A stretch of DNA of 64,000 nucleotides, taken from assembly GCF_032854445.1 (NCBI RefSeq), contig NC_088296.1, forward strand, positions 18,403,485-18,467,484. The letters are read 5' to 3'. The notes under the pieces were generated by a model. It saw nothing but the letters and a program-made list of their open reading frames with translations. It ran no database searches and had not been told where the DNA came from. Shown one piece after another: positions 1-12,200 of the stretch. The DNA is from Liolophura sinensis (Eukaryota > Mollusca > Polyplacophora > Chitonida > Chitonidae). A program made the translations under genes and the position numbers. The stretch's first letter is position 1; each line of letters starts with the position of its first letter.

Positions 1-230
1 ATACCCTAATTCCTCAACACTTTTGTATACAAAAGAGCACCTGCCACTGCAATTTATGCACATTTTCAGTTTGATTTTGGAAACAAAGCTACACTGTGTC
101 GGACTGACCAATTTCAGAGCTTCACAAAAAGTATAATTTTATCAGTCCACACAGAATAACGCCTTCAGAATATGCTTGAATAAACACCTTGCAAACAATC
201 GAAAAGTTGAAGAATTACAGTATGTAAAAT
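1..230 (+). repeat. Dispersed repeat R3, copy 1
   Basis: TACCCTAATTCCTCAAC, GCAATTTATGCACATTTTCA, TTCAGAGCTTCACAAAAAGT and TATGCTTGAATAAACACCTT recur in the same order (reverse) at 7850-8090 and partly at 7256-7345 and 428-490. Not coding; class unknown, perhaps a non-autonomous DNA element. Confidence 0.5.
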
Positions 231-339
231 TTAGTAATTACTTGTGAAAATGAAGAAGCTGACCTGTATTTGGTTGTCATGTGTACATATCCTAATGGGC
301 CTGAATTTACAAGTAATTTGTAGAGGAAAATGCACATGT

Positions 340-420
340 GAATTTACTAGGCTTCCACCCACCATAATGCTGGATTTCGTTATATATAAAGAATTGCATA
401 AAACAACAATCAAATAAATA
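340..420 (+). mobile_element. SINE-1 fragment (3' part)
   Basis: Starts at CTTCCACCCACCATAATGC and runs to the CAATCAAATAAATA tail; head missing. Confidence 0.6.
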
Positions 421-427
421 GATCTAT

Positions 428-490
428 ACAATAATAATGCCTTCAGAATAAGCTTGAATAAATACCTTACAATCATACCAAAAAGGTTGA
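428..490 (+). repeat. Dispersed repeat R3, partial copy
   Basis: TAATGCCTTCAGAATAAGCTTG then AATAAATACCTTACAATC repeats the end of the copy at 165-210, with a SINE-1 fragment between the two. Confidence 0.45.
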
Positions 491-589
491 AGATTTATAG
501 TACATACATGTATTACAAACTCGACCACAGCCCTCTGCTTCAGTGGTACAGACAAACTGTAAACAATTAAATTTTATAACCCTAGGTCA

Positions 590-772
590 TGATTGATTGA
601 TTTATTTATTTATTTGATAGGTGATTAACGCGGTACTCAAGAATATTTCACTTATAAGACAGCGGCCAGCATTATGGAAGGAAACCGCGCAGAGCCTTGG
701 GGAAACCCACGACCATCTGCAGGTTGCCCACAGATCTTCCCACATACGGCCGGAGAGGTAGCCACCATGAGC
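590..772 (-). mobile_element. SINE-1, head-truncated
   Basis: Tail (TTTATTTATTTATTTGAT) at 598 and body to the conserved GGCCGGAGAGG; tRNA head absent. Confidence 0.8.
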
Positions 773-1164
773 TCCCTAGGTCATGAGGTACTGTAGATAT
801 GTAAGTAAGTGAAAGTGGCCATGTCACAAAGCTTTATACACAGTTATGGACATGTCATTGTGCACATATACACATAATACAAGCCTTATATGGGCATATA
901 AAGACACAAACAGATAAAAAAAAAAAAAAAAAAAAGACAGGCGTTTAAACAGAAGCCAATTAAAGCCCTATGAACTCTCCCGGACATACCCTAATGATCC
1001 TTCAAAGGGAAAATACATTATTGTGTTGTGTGGCATAGTTATTAATTGAGGAAGAAAGCCGATAGATGTACAGATGTATACATAGATCTATATGCATGTG
1101 GGTACACGTACATGCCAAATACAACTTTAATATGAAACACATCTACACGTAATTCCACTAAATG

Positions 1165-1326
1165 TATTTATTTTTTATTTATTTGATTTATCTTTTACGT
1201 TGTACTCAAGAATATTTCACTGACGGGGACCAGCATTATGGTGAGAGGAAACCGGGCACAGCCCAGGGTAAACCTTCAACCATCTGCAGGTTGCTGCCAG
1301 ACCTTCCCACATAGGGCCGGAGAGGA
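1165..1326 (-). mobile_element. SINE-1, head-truncated
   Basis: Body with CAGCATTATGGTGAGAGG and CATCTGCAGGTTGCTG; a few bases lost around the tail-body junction. Confidence 0.8.
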
Positions 1327-1426
1327 ACTCTAAATATATGGAAGAAAGATGATATTTCTACACACATATATCTCCTTTTATGTGATTATGATAAAAAATG
1401 AAGATTTCTGTTGAGATCAGCCTTGT

Positions 1427-1597
1427 CAGCTCATGAAAGGTTTCCTCTCTGGGTTTACACGGGAAGGACTACCAGCAACCTGCGGATGGTTGTGGGTTTC
1501 TCCCTGGTTTGTCCGGTTTCCTCCCACCATAATGCTGGTCACAGTCGTGTAACCGAAATATTCCTGAGTCAAACCAATCAAATAAATAAATAACAAA
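1427..1597 (+). mobile_element. SINE-1, head-truncated
   Basis: Opposite orientation to the copy 100 bp to its left, so the two form an inverted pair with about 160-bp arms. Tail AATAAATAAATAAC. Confidence 0.8.
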
Positions 1598-1861
1598 TAA
1601 ATAGATTTCTCTTGATATATGCCCACCTCCAGTCAGCGACAGACAGCTACAGCAATTGCGATCAAGATTTGTGAAAATTGTGTACATATATATCTGTGTG
1701 TTAACTTTATCAAAAAGGCTGGCCCATATTCGAACTGGGCTGGAAATTGTGTGAACATGTTGAATTCAGTAGGCCTGCATGTACAATGAAATTAAGCATT
1801 AAGTTTCATGTACACGATTTATCTCAAAATAAAAAAATGAAAAAAATATATGCACAATAAA

Positions 1862-2012
1862 TGTGGTCGCTCTGAGTTCAAGTCCAGCTCATGCTGGCTT
1901 CCTCTCCAGCTGTACGTGGGTTTCCACCAGGTTTTGCCCAGTCCGTGTCATATAAGTGAAATATTCTTGAGTACGGCATAAAACACAAATCATATAAATA
2001 AATAAATAAACA
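1862..2012 (+). mobile_element. SINE-1 with internal deletion
   Basis: Keeps the B-box region (GAGTTCAAGTCCAGC) and the tail, but the CAGCAACCTGCGGATGG part of the body is missing. Confidence 0.75.
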
Positions 2013-2172
2013 TACAAAAAAAATGCATACATACATGTAAATATACACAACTTCATACTTACTGTCATAGTTTTGTGGTACTGGGCTATTTTGTTATTTT
2101 GGCTTTTCTTTAAGTTTTCTTCTAACTGAAATTGAAAGTAAAGATCAAATATGTATTGTAAACACCTGTAGC

Positions 2173-2515
2173 AAGTGAGTGAGTGAGTGCTTGGGGTTTA
2201 ACATCGTACTTAACAACTTTTCAGTTATATGACAACGAAGGAGTCCTGAGAAAGCATGTGCACTCCTTGTTGCAAGACGGATTTCCACTGCTCTTTTATC
2301 TAGTGCTGCTTCACTAAGGCCTTTCCAAAGGCAAGTAAGCCTACCGCCCGGGCCATTATACTGATACGGGTCAACCAGTCGTTGCACTATCCCCTGCAAG
2401 GAAGTTATAACTTCCTTTTTTAAGTTCTTAGATGTAACTTGATCCAGGACTGACCCTGGATCTACCTCTCACGCAGCGGACAGTCTACAAATTGTCACCC
2501 CAAGGAGGCTGCTCT
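2173..2515 (-). mobile_element. SINE-2, nearly full length
   Basis: A second dispersed family. Its 3' end reads GTTAAACCCCAAGCACTCAC and its body contains TGACCCGTATCAGTATAATG. The tRNA-like head near 2440-2515 is degenerate (GGGTCAGTCCTGG for the B box). Aligns end to end with 59508-59850. Confidence 0.7.
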
Positions 2516-2597
2516 ACACTTACTGCCAACACTGAACACAGAGCTGTCAGTTTAATGTTCAGAACTTCAAAAATGTTCCACTCAATACAATACCTTC

Positions 2598-2752
2598 TAC
2601 AATGGTGAGGGTCTTGCAGCAACCTGCAGATGGTCGTGGGTTTCCCCTGGGCTCTGCCCGGTTTCCTCTCACCTTAATGCTGACTGCCGTTGTGTAAGTG
2701 AAAGATTCCTGAGTACAGCGTAAAACACCAATCAAATAAATAAATAAACAAT
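2598..2752 (+). mobile_element. SINE-1, head-truncated
   Basis: GGTCTTGCAGCAACCTGCAG through to the tail; good body match. Overlaps a minus-strand chance frame. Confidence 0.8.
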
Positions 2753-3103
2753 AGTGAAGGAAATTCAACCATGACTTAATTCTCAGGTTGACCAAGGCCA
2801 CAGGTGATGTGATCAGATTTATACAAATACATAAATACAGCAAACAAGCAAATATTGTATTTTCGATCACCTAATTTTTGGCCTGTAAAAAACATTTTCA
2901 GAAGCACATCAGGGGCATAAAATCATACTTACAATGACACCTACATGTAAGGTTTTCTGATAAGAAATTAATGGAATGCCACAAAAAGATTATAAAAAGT
3001 CAGAGTGGAACTGCAAAGTCCACTCTACTGATGTCTCAATCAGAATCAATCAATCACTCACATGTAAAAAACAATTGAACTATAGGTGAGACACAGTGTA
3101 TAC

Positions 3104-3245
3104 CTTCTTTTTTTCGTCCTTTTGTGTGTCATGAAATTTCTGCAGCTTTTCAACACAATCGAAGTAATTTTGCGATGCACCGTAATGAGCGGACGCTATC
3201 AACTCTATCTCAGCTATGAACACAGCAATTGCCTCATCTAAGGTA
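3104..3245 (-). CDS. Coding exon 4 of the PSTPIP-like gene (F-BAR)
   Basis: The 142-bp exon follows acceptor ACTCCAG and ends at donor GTATAC. It reads TLDEAIAVFIAEIELIASAH, then YGASQNYFDCVEKLQKFHDT and QKDEKKK. The TL-EA---F--E-E--A--H pattern is the second F-BAR helix. It ends in phase 0; no following exon is recognisable between 1 and 3103. Confidence 0.83.
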
Positions 3246-6200
3246 CTGGAGTGAAGAAAAAAGAAAAAACGAGTTAATTATTTTGAGCAAAAAAATGCAG
3301 CTGTCACCCACACCCAACCCCACCCTATCCCCGCCAAAAAAACACCAACAAAATAACTGCAGCAGCCACAGTAATTACACTCATGTCTTTATCTCCTGTA
3401 AGCTGATAAATGAACTGGTTTTAATGTACATTATTTATTCATATGATTTATTGATTTAATTTGATTTAGTTTTGTGCCTGTGCCTATGCCCGGGCACACA
3501 TTGCTCTTAGCCCTTCCTATCCACGACTGGAAATTAAGAAATTAAGTCGGCACTGCGCTGCGCAAGCATGCTAACCACTTGGACAGAGGTATGACAGAGG
3601 TATCCACATGCATATTTAATAATACAAGTAGGTACTGTCAGGAGTTTATCAAGGTTAACTGTGAGGATGCAGGTGCCCATTTTTTGATCTCATAGGGCAT
3701 CTACCAATATGAATGAACATCTTACAATGTGAAAGGGCTTCAGTTTATTTTTGGCTATGTTTTTTTTAATTTTTTGCTTGAATATTCCCAACGACAGTGG
3801 ATTGTTTTTTGTCTCAGCTACCAGAATGATTTCCTGAACACTCTTGAAAAAATTGATCGCGAGAGTAAATTAAGCAATAAATTCAATTTTTACAGCTGTT
3901 TGGAAACAACATTTTCACAGCCACCACCTGACCACCCTTGACGTTACTGCAGCTGATTACTTAATTTCCAGTCTGCATGACTACTGCTGGCTTTACAGGA
4001 AAACTTCACCTTTTAGCCATTTTTACATCCTCTAGAAGAAAGCTGAGAAGCTTTTCTTGAATTTTAATAATTTAGTCCACATTCTAAACTCCGCATTAAG
4101 ATATCTTGTATTCCACTGAGTAGTTTAATGTAAAATACGAGTAGTGTAACTCCGAAAAATGCAAGACCTATTTTGACTCAATATTTCAGCGTTTTATTTC
4201 GCCATTATCAGGAAAACTAAATTTTATGGTGAATACTTACAGATATATATACATGTATATACAGGTATGGAGAAAAAGCCACAAAGTACAGACTAGCCAG
4301 TGTTAAATCAACAAAAGATACAGCAAGATAACATAGCAGCCAGACATTGTCTAAACAATATTCTACAGTGGCAAAAGTAATAGATCAATAGAGGTATGAT
4401 AATAATGACAAAACGTAGACTAAATACAAAACCAATTTATAATGAAAATACAGGAAACTGAAACAATCAAAAATTATCTGAATATTATTAATTCTTCAGC
4501 GCATTTCATGCTGGCTTCCTCCCCGACCATAAGTGAGAAGGTCTTGCAGCAACCTGCAGATGGTCGTGGGTTTCCGCCAGGCTGTGCCCGGTTTCCACCC
4601 ACCATAATGCTGGCTGCCGTCGTGAAAAGTGAAATATTCTTGAGTACGGCGTAAAACACCAATCAAATAAATAAATAAATAAATATAGCCAATGCTTCCT
4701 TAATCAACAAAATAGCACACCACTGGTTTATGACAGATTTTTGAGAAACTTACTCTGATTCATTAGTATTGTGTGCTTTCTTCTCCATGGACTTGTACAA
4801 CTTCAGTAGTTTGCTGCCATACTCTTTCTCTATGGAAGCCCTGAAACCAAATCACACATATATTTTAAATAATCCATTTATCCCCCAATCTATTGAAAAT
4901 CTGAATTTCATGACAAAATAAGAAGTATTAAAACTACTTCATATCCCATAGTTCCTGGGGGGAGGGCTGCCAGCAACCAGGAATGGTTGTGTGTTTCCCC
5001 TGGCCTCTGCCTAGTTTCCACCCACCATAATGCTGGCTGCCACCATACAAGTGAAATATTCTTGAGCACAGTGTAAAACACCGATCAACTAAATAAACAA
5101 GTAAATGTTTCCCCTCATAAAAAAAATTCAGGTCCAAGCTGTGCATACATGCATGTAGCAGGTCACTGTATGATGTCAGTGTGCATGCCGGTTTAGAATG
5201 CAGGTTTAGAATAGTGCTACATATGACCTTAACAGACTATTTCACACAAAAGGACAAATGCACTATATAAACAGCGTACACTGAACTGTTCAAAAAGACT
5301 ACATGTAAATCTGTTTTATACACTCCATTCTTTCTACACTCTTTATGAAATGGTTACATGTAGAATAAGTCATAATTTGATTTTATACTCAGATGATTGT
5401 TATAAAAGCTAGTAACTGTACATGGTGTTGTGGACTGATGTATTTCTTCAATTTTATTTCATTTTTTTTTTAATTTAATGTCATAAATAAGAAATGTACA
5501 TGCCTGTATGCTGCTATAACTACATTTACAAATGCACATGCACTTACCTCTCCCTGAAGTAGTCGACCAAGTCTTTACAGGTGGTCTTCCCAATCCTCAT
5601 TCGCTTGATTAAAGCGTCTGAGCCAGACGTTCCAGTCCACTCCTTATCCTGGAGAAAATATGATGAGAGCAATGAAGACAATGATCTGTTTATTTATTTA
5701 TTTATTTACATGTACATATCTGAATGAAAAAATGACGGATACTCTGTTTTTAATATTAATTTACCCAATTTTATAAGATCATGAGAAACAAATAACAGAA
5801 ACCTAACACTTTTTACTAATCATTCAGAAACCATTGCACTAATTATACTTGAGAGAGAGACAATGTAAAATGAAATCAGGAGCAAAAAAATCATTATATA
5901 CATGTTGCTCTTGCCGAGCTGGAGCGGTCAACTTCAGGACTTCACTATACTACTATTACTTACTACATGTGCATGGCTGTTCAAGTAAAAGAACCTATAT
6001 GTTCACGAGCTTAATAACATATAGGCAGCAACCTGCGGATGGTCGTGGGTTTCCTACAGATTATGCATGGTTTCCTCCCTCCATAATCTTGGCCAAGTTG
6101 TACAAGTGAAACATTCTAGAGTACGGCGTAAAACACCAATCAAATAAATAAATAAATTTATATCGTGTACACATGTACATTACACGTGTACACACAGAAC

Positions 6201-9200
6201 CATTATGAAAGACCATTTTCTACACCATGCTATTAAACCATGCGTGCATGACTGTATACTTGAGACTGTTATATAGTGTGAATACCACTACAGTACACAG
6301 CCTCCAGGAAATTCGTACAACTCCTGCATATATACATGTGAGCATGCTGTACATGTATATACTGTAGATATCCAAACCTGTATGATCACATTCACTGAAC
6401 TGACAGTTTACTAGGTCAGCATGTTGGTCTATATATGTTATATTTCTACTTACACAGATACATGGTTGTGATGGTTTTGTCATGTACATAGTGCACTTTA
6501 ACAGCTGATCAGAGTTTTGATAGCCCATTGAGCTTGTATATTAAAAGCTGGTTTCGACCTAGCTTACCTAATGAGATACCGGGATTAAACCAGGGTCAAA
6601 ATATTTGGTCATTCACTCATTTTTATTTATTAATTCATTTATTTGATTGGTGTTTTACGTCGTACTCAAGAATATTTCCCTGATACAGCTGTACAACGGC
6701 AGCCAGCATTGTGGTGGGAGGAAACCGGGCAGAGCCCAGGGGGAAACCCAAGACCATCCGCAGGTTGACACGTACGGTCGCAGAGGAAGCCAGCATGAGC
6801 TGGACTTGAACTCACAGCGACCGCATTGGTGAGAGGCTCCTGAATCATTACACTGCGCTAGGGCGCTAACCAACTAAGCCACGGAGGCGCCCTAATCATT
6901 TTTAAGAGCTCAAAATAAAAATGGAAGACCTCAACTTCAGCCCAAGTACCTGGCCATCAAAAAGTTGGCTTTGTTACATTCAGATTAAGCCAAATATTAG
7001 TAATAACTTCAGACAAATATTTGCATATGACTGTTTGCTGTATTCCATCCATCTCCATGTTCGTCACTAGCATTACAAATGGAATGTACCGGTACTGCAT
7101 TTCACACCTTTAAATCATACTGGATCAGATGACCTACATTTATTTCATGGTCATTACAATGAAGGGCGGAAAATATCAAACTTTTTGATCCCTAGTGCCT
7201 GTTGCCTGGTAACAGGTTTGAATCCAGCTCTTGCTGAGTGTATAAAATCAGCAGTTACCCTAATTCCTCAACCATTTCACAATTATGAAAGAGCAACTTT
7301 CTGTGCAATTTATGGATTGGCCACTTTCAGGGCTTCAGGTACTTGACCTGGATTTGATTCTGGCAAACGACCATGATGAAAGGAACTCTGCACGTAGATT
7401 CTGGTAAAAAAATGCAGTAAAGATAGGCTTAAATTATCCTAATTTTTTCGAAAATTTTGGACAGATATTAGTAGTGTTGAAAGCAGAATATTACATTTCT
7501 TTACCAGCCTTTTGGAAAAGTAAAGATACAAGTATGTTGTTCATTAGATGGCCTAACCATGTGAGAAAAAAGGAAGTCAATATTCCTGTTAAAATTACAT
7601 ATATACTGGCTAAAATGAGCTGACCAGGTGCCCCAAATTTTAGAACAAACACCATGGTTAAACCCATGCTATTTTATGAGGCAGAACAATTAATTTGAGC
7701 GACACAGTGTGTTAATCATACACTCCTGTACATGTGTAATTCCACAGTGTACCAGTCTATCAAACCGGACTTTAATAGCTGCTGTTTGTTTTGCTTTTTT
7801 TTCACTTTCAAACGTAGCCTCATAACACCTACTGCAATTCTGCTACCATTTCGCATGTTTGTAAGATGTTTATTCAAGCATATTTTGCAGGCATGATGCT
7901 GAATAGATTGATAAAAGTATACTTTTTGTGAAGCCCTGAAATTGGCCAATCCGCCCAATCTAGTTTGGTCTCCAAAATCTAATTATAAATGTGCATAAAT
8001 TGCTCTGAAAGTTGCTCTTTCATTTATGAGAAGTTTCAGGGATTAAAGTTTTGGTTTTTCATGGCAAATAAGGTTGAGGAATACGGGTGTTCTCAGAATC
8101 TGGAAAAATATGCAACCCAGTCAAGCGCAACATTTAAGGTCAATCAATTATTGCCGATTTCAAAAATCTCAAATTTTTTTTTTTTAACTGTTATTTCTCA
8201 ATTAACTGTGTAATAAAGAAAAACGCATGTGAATAACTACCTCACATGAGCATGTCTATTGTAAACTTCTGTTCTAACATGTCAGTTAGCCTTGCCTGAC
8301 ATCTGACTCACTTTGTACTGTCTATCATGCCTATTATATATAACCACAGTCACAGTGTAATATAACACATACATGACATACATGTACATGTAGGTGTTGC
8401 AATCTATGAACAAGTTTTCCCTTTAAGCCCTGGATGCTTCATATCTCATCAATAATAATCAGTATTTTGCCCATTGCGGACAATTAAACTACCATTAGCT
8501 TTTAATACAACAGGTCGTACATACCCTAAAAATTCACCCCCAAATTCTCTCCATTTTTAAAAGGCATATCATAAAATATAACTGGGTATGACTGGTACTG
8601 AAACTTACCCTAATTTTGGGGACACCTGTTCTGCTAACTATAACTGTAGCAGTAATATTTAGTTAGTCCACATGGTTAGTCCTTTTAATGAAAAAAGCAT
8701 ATTCACATCTTTACTTTTCAAAACAAGTGAGAGAGCAATGTAATTCTTTGCTTTCAGCACTGATCTGTCCTAAAAATTAGATGAATTAGTGCACATGTAT
8801 GTAGTATGTACATGTACCTTCAAAACTAACCAAACCACACCCTATATTCCAAGATCCATAGAGCTTTCAGCAGCAGACAAAATAAGTCATTTTAGTCATG
8901 GGCAAAATTTTACGACAAATACAGTCATATAGCTTTTTTTTTTTTTCCTAATTCGCTCCCAGTCATGTAGTACAATGGTATCTAGAGATACAAAGACAAT
9001 TATGACAAGTGAGGAACATTCATACACATGCTCAATAACATCTGACGATTATCCGATGATCATGGAATGCTAATGGTTGTTGAACATGTAATTAAAAGCT
9101 ATTCACTCTCAACAGTTCTATACTTTATGTGCTTATATCTGCTGTATGAATGTACATGTATGAGTGTATGTGTCATCTCCGGCCGTACGTGGGAAGGTCT

Positions 9201-12200
9201 AACAGCAACCGGTGGCTGTGCCCAGTTTCCACCCACTATAATGCTGGCCGCCGTCACATAAGTGAAATATTCTTGTGTACAGTGTAAAACACCAATCAAA
9301 TAAATAAATAAATGTATGTATGTTTTAAAGCAGATCTGGGATGGCATGCACATCCGACATTAACAGTTATGCTGAACAGAAATAACTTTAAAAATAAATT
9401 TTTTATTCAAAAAGAAAATCCTGATTAACATACATTGCATACCACACAAAAAGATACATGTACACTTAATTTCAAAAAATGCTACATGTACTTTTTCTTT
9501 TTGTGTTAGGGGTTTAGTTATGAAGATTTTTATTCCTACGTGTACAAGAAGAGTTCACTTAATTGATGGCATTCTGAGGTGTATCAGCATGGATGGAGAA
9601 AAAGAGCTAGGCTCTCACACCCATGGATCGTTGTCATATGACTGAAAAATTGTTGAGTACGACGTTAAACCCCAAGCACTCACTCACTCACACCCATGGA
9701 GAAGAACAAAAGCATTGCCTTAATCTGGCCTTTGTCAGACACTAGAAATATCTCCTGTCAAACTCATCCTGGCAAATCTTACTGCCAAATCTGCAGGACC
9801 TATAAGTTGCATTCTGCACTGAGACTTGCATCCGCTTATTTGACAAGTGGTTAATCAATGAATGAACGATCATGGCTGTTACAGAGCTCTATTGTTTGTA
9901 TTACACCATCCTACGTAAATCCTCACTCTTTCCTTGTGTCTCAAGTTGAAAGCTATTCTAATGTTAATGTACTTATATATTGGCATGTGTATATGTTCAT
10001 ATATCTGTATGTAAATGGTAAGAATTACCACCGCTTTGTGTAAAGTTGTGCAAATTAATGATGTGTTATCCTAAAAAAACTTCCTCTGCGTATATAGTAA
10101 ACCTTAAAGCTTTATATGTAAAGAATGCCATTCTTTCAAGTTTTCGGTACATGTGGTATATGTATAGTATGTTTTAGCAGCTTGTAGATGTTGTAGGAAA
10201 ACCAGTTCCAAGGAAGCACAGATTTCTGTATGGTTTAAAACGTTTTTGTCCAGAGCGGATCGCTTTCTGTGAGGTCCACGCTGTGACTATATAAGACAGC
10301 CCGTATCTTGGTTAGAGGAGGTGGAGGACTGTCACAGACGACAGTCGGTGCTGGCGAATATCTGGTATTGAATGTGCGGAGAGCTTCGCGTCAAGGTTAA
10401 CCAAGGGGCCGTAATTAAGGGAAGCAGTGAAGCCAGAGCACTTGTATGGTAAATCACCTTTGTTTTCTGTAACTGTGTCCAGGGAAAGTTTTGACGTATC
10501 TTGTTGACGTTTCGGTACTTACTCTGTCGTAAATTAAACGGGCAAATTATATGGTCTGTCACGATCTTTGTACCCTGGATCGGGATTGTTATGCATGAAA
10601 TCAAAGTGTTGTGTTTCTAGATCTTTTCACCACTTGATTCCCAGGTCCCATTATAATAGTAGTTAGTTCACCGATATCCCAGGTGCCAACGATAAGTTTG
10701 AGCGGTTGAGAGAACAAAATCTATTGAAAACTTTATCTCAGTGGATTTTGTTGTGGTCTCATTGCATACTATGGTTAGATTAGCTTATATTCGCTATTAA
10801 ACAATGGGTGTGGTTTTTATATTGGCCATAGCCCTACATGATAGTTTCAATCCCCATGACTGGAGACCTTATGAGCTATACAGGTGTAGTTCACCACTAC
10901 CTATGGTTCACACCCAAAATTTTCTCTCTACCATGATAGTGGAGGCGGTATTAGCTAAGGGCTTAATACTGCGGCGTCACCGTAACAATGGGTTAACACC
11001 GCTTTGGCAATATTGCAGCCGTACTGTGGCGAGAACAAGTTTAAAAGATGAGACTGTAAATGGTTTTCACTGCAATGTGAATGTCTAAATAACAATTGGA
11101 ACAAACATGAAAAACAAGTTTTAAGACAACTATGGTCAACAGAAATCATTTAAAATTAATTTAATACAGTTCTTATAAAATGGCCTTCAATATCATAAAA
11201 TAAACTTCTTATACAATAAACTTAAAAATATATTGTAAATATCTATGAACAGCATTGCCAGCAACACTGATTTAACCATGACACATGAAACATCTTAGAA
11301 GCAAATCTGATCTGGACCTGCTCACCGGGCCCACACAGGAGAACTCCGACAGCTTTTTTCATGCCAAACTTGCCCAGAGGGCTGAGGTCCTATTCTTTAA
11401 TATACCCCAAAGTCCCCACAGGGTTAAGGCCTATAATAGTCAATTTGGTGGTATTTTCACAAATACATGGACATGTAAGCACATGTACAACAGCATGATC
11501 AATGCATGAAACATGTGCTCCTGTATATATGTAAAGTGAAAATATGGGAAGGCACTTAATATTTAACTATACATGTGGATATGTATATATATTTTTGATA
11601 AGACAAAACTGAAAGTTAAAAGTGGTAAGAATCGATATGATTCAAAAAGTATAAGTTTATACACATGTATATGTGCTGCTTCAGATATAATACATGTACA
11701 TACTACATGATTCACATACCTCAAAAAGATGACAATACATGTACATACTACACGCTTCACATACCTCACAATGATGACAATACATGTACATACTACACGC
11801 TTCACATACCTCACAATGATGACAATACATGTACATACTACATGCTTCACATACCTCAAAAAGATGACAATACATGTACATACTATGTACCTCATGTACC
11901 TCACAAAGATGACAATACATGTACATACTATGCACCTCATGCACCTCAAAAAGATGACAATACATGTACATACTATGCACCTCATGTACCTCAAAAAGAT
12001 GACAATACATGTAAATACTACGTACCTCATGTACTTCAAAAAGATGACAATACATGTACATACTACATGCTTCACATACCTCAAAAAGATGACAATACAT
12101 ATACTTACTATGCACCTCATGTACCTCACAAAGATGACAATACATGTACATACTATGCACCTCACGTACCTCAAAAAGATGACAATACATGTACATACTA

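Larger units (their letters stand above)
8096..11689. other. Intron 1 DNA with few features
   Basis: Apart from the listed SINE fragments and the TATA-bearing block, I see no exon, RNA gene or array. The 94-codon frame at 10804-11088 (plus) has no recognisable motif. Confidence 0.45.

Noticed and set aside
1411-1687. Small frames with QPADGRGFP or LYDGGQHYGG motifs, here and at many other places
   Set aside because: These translate the SINE-1 body and recur with every copy; not genes.
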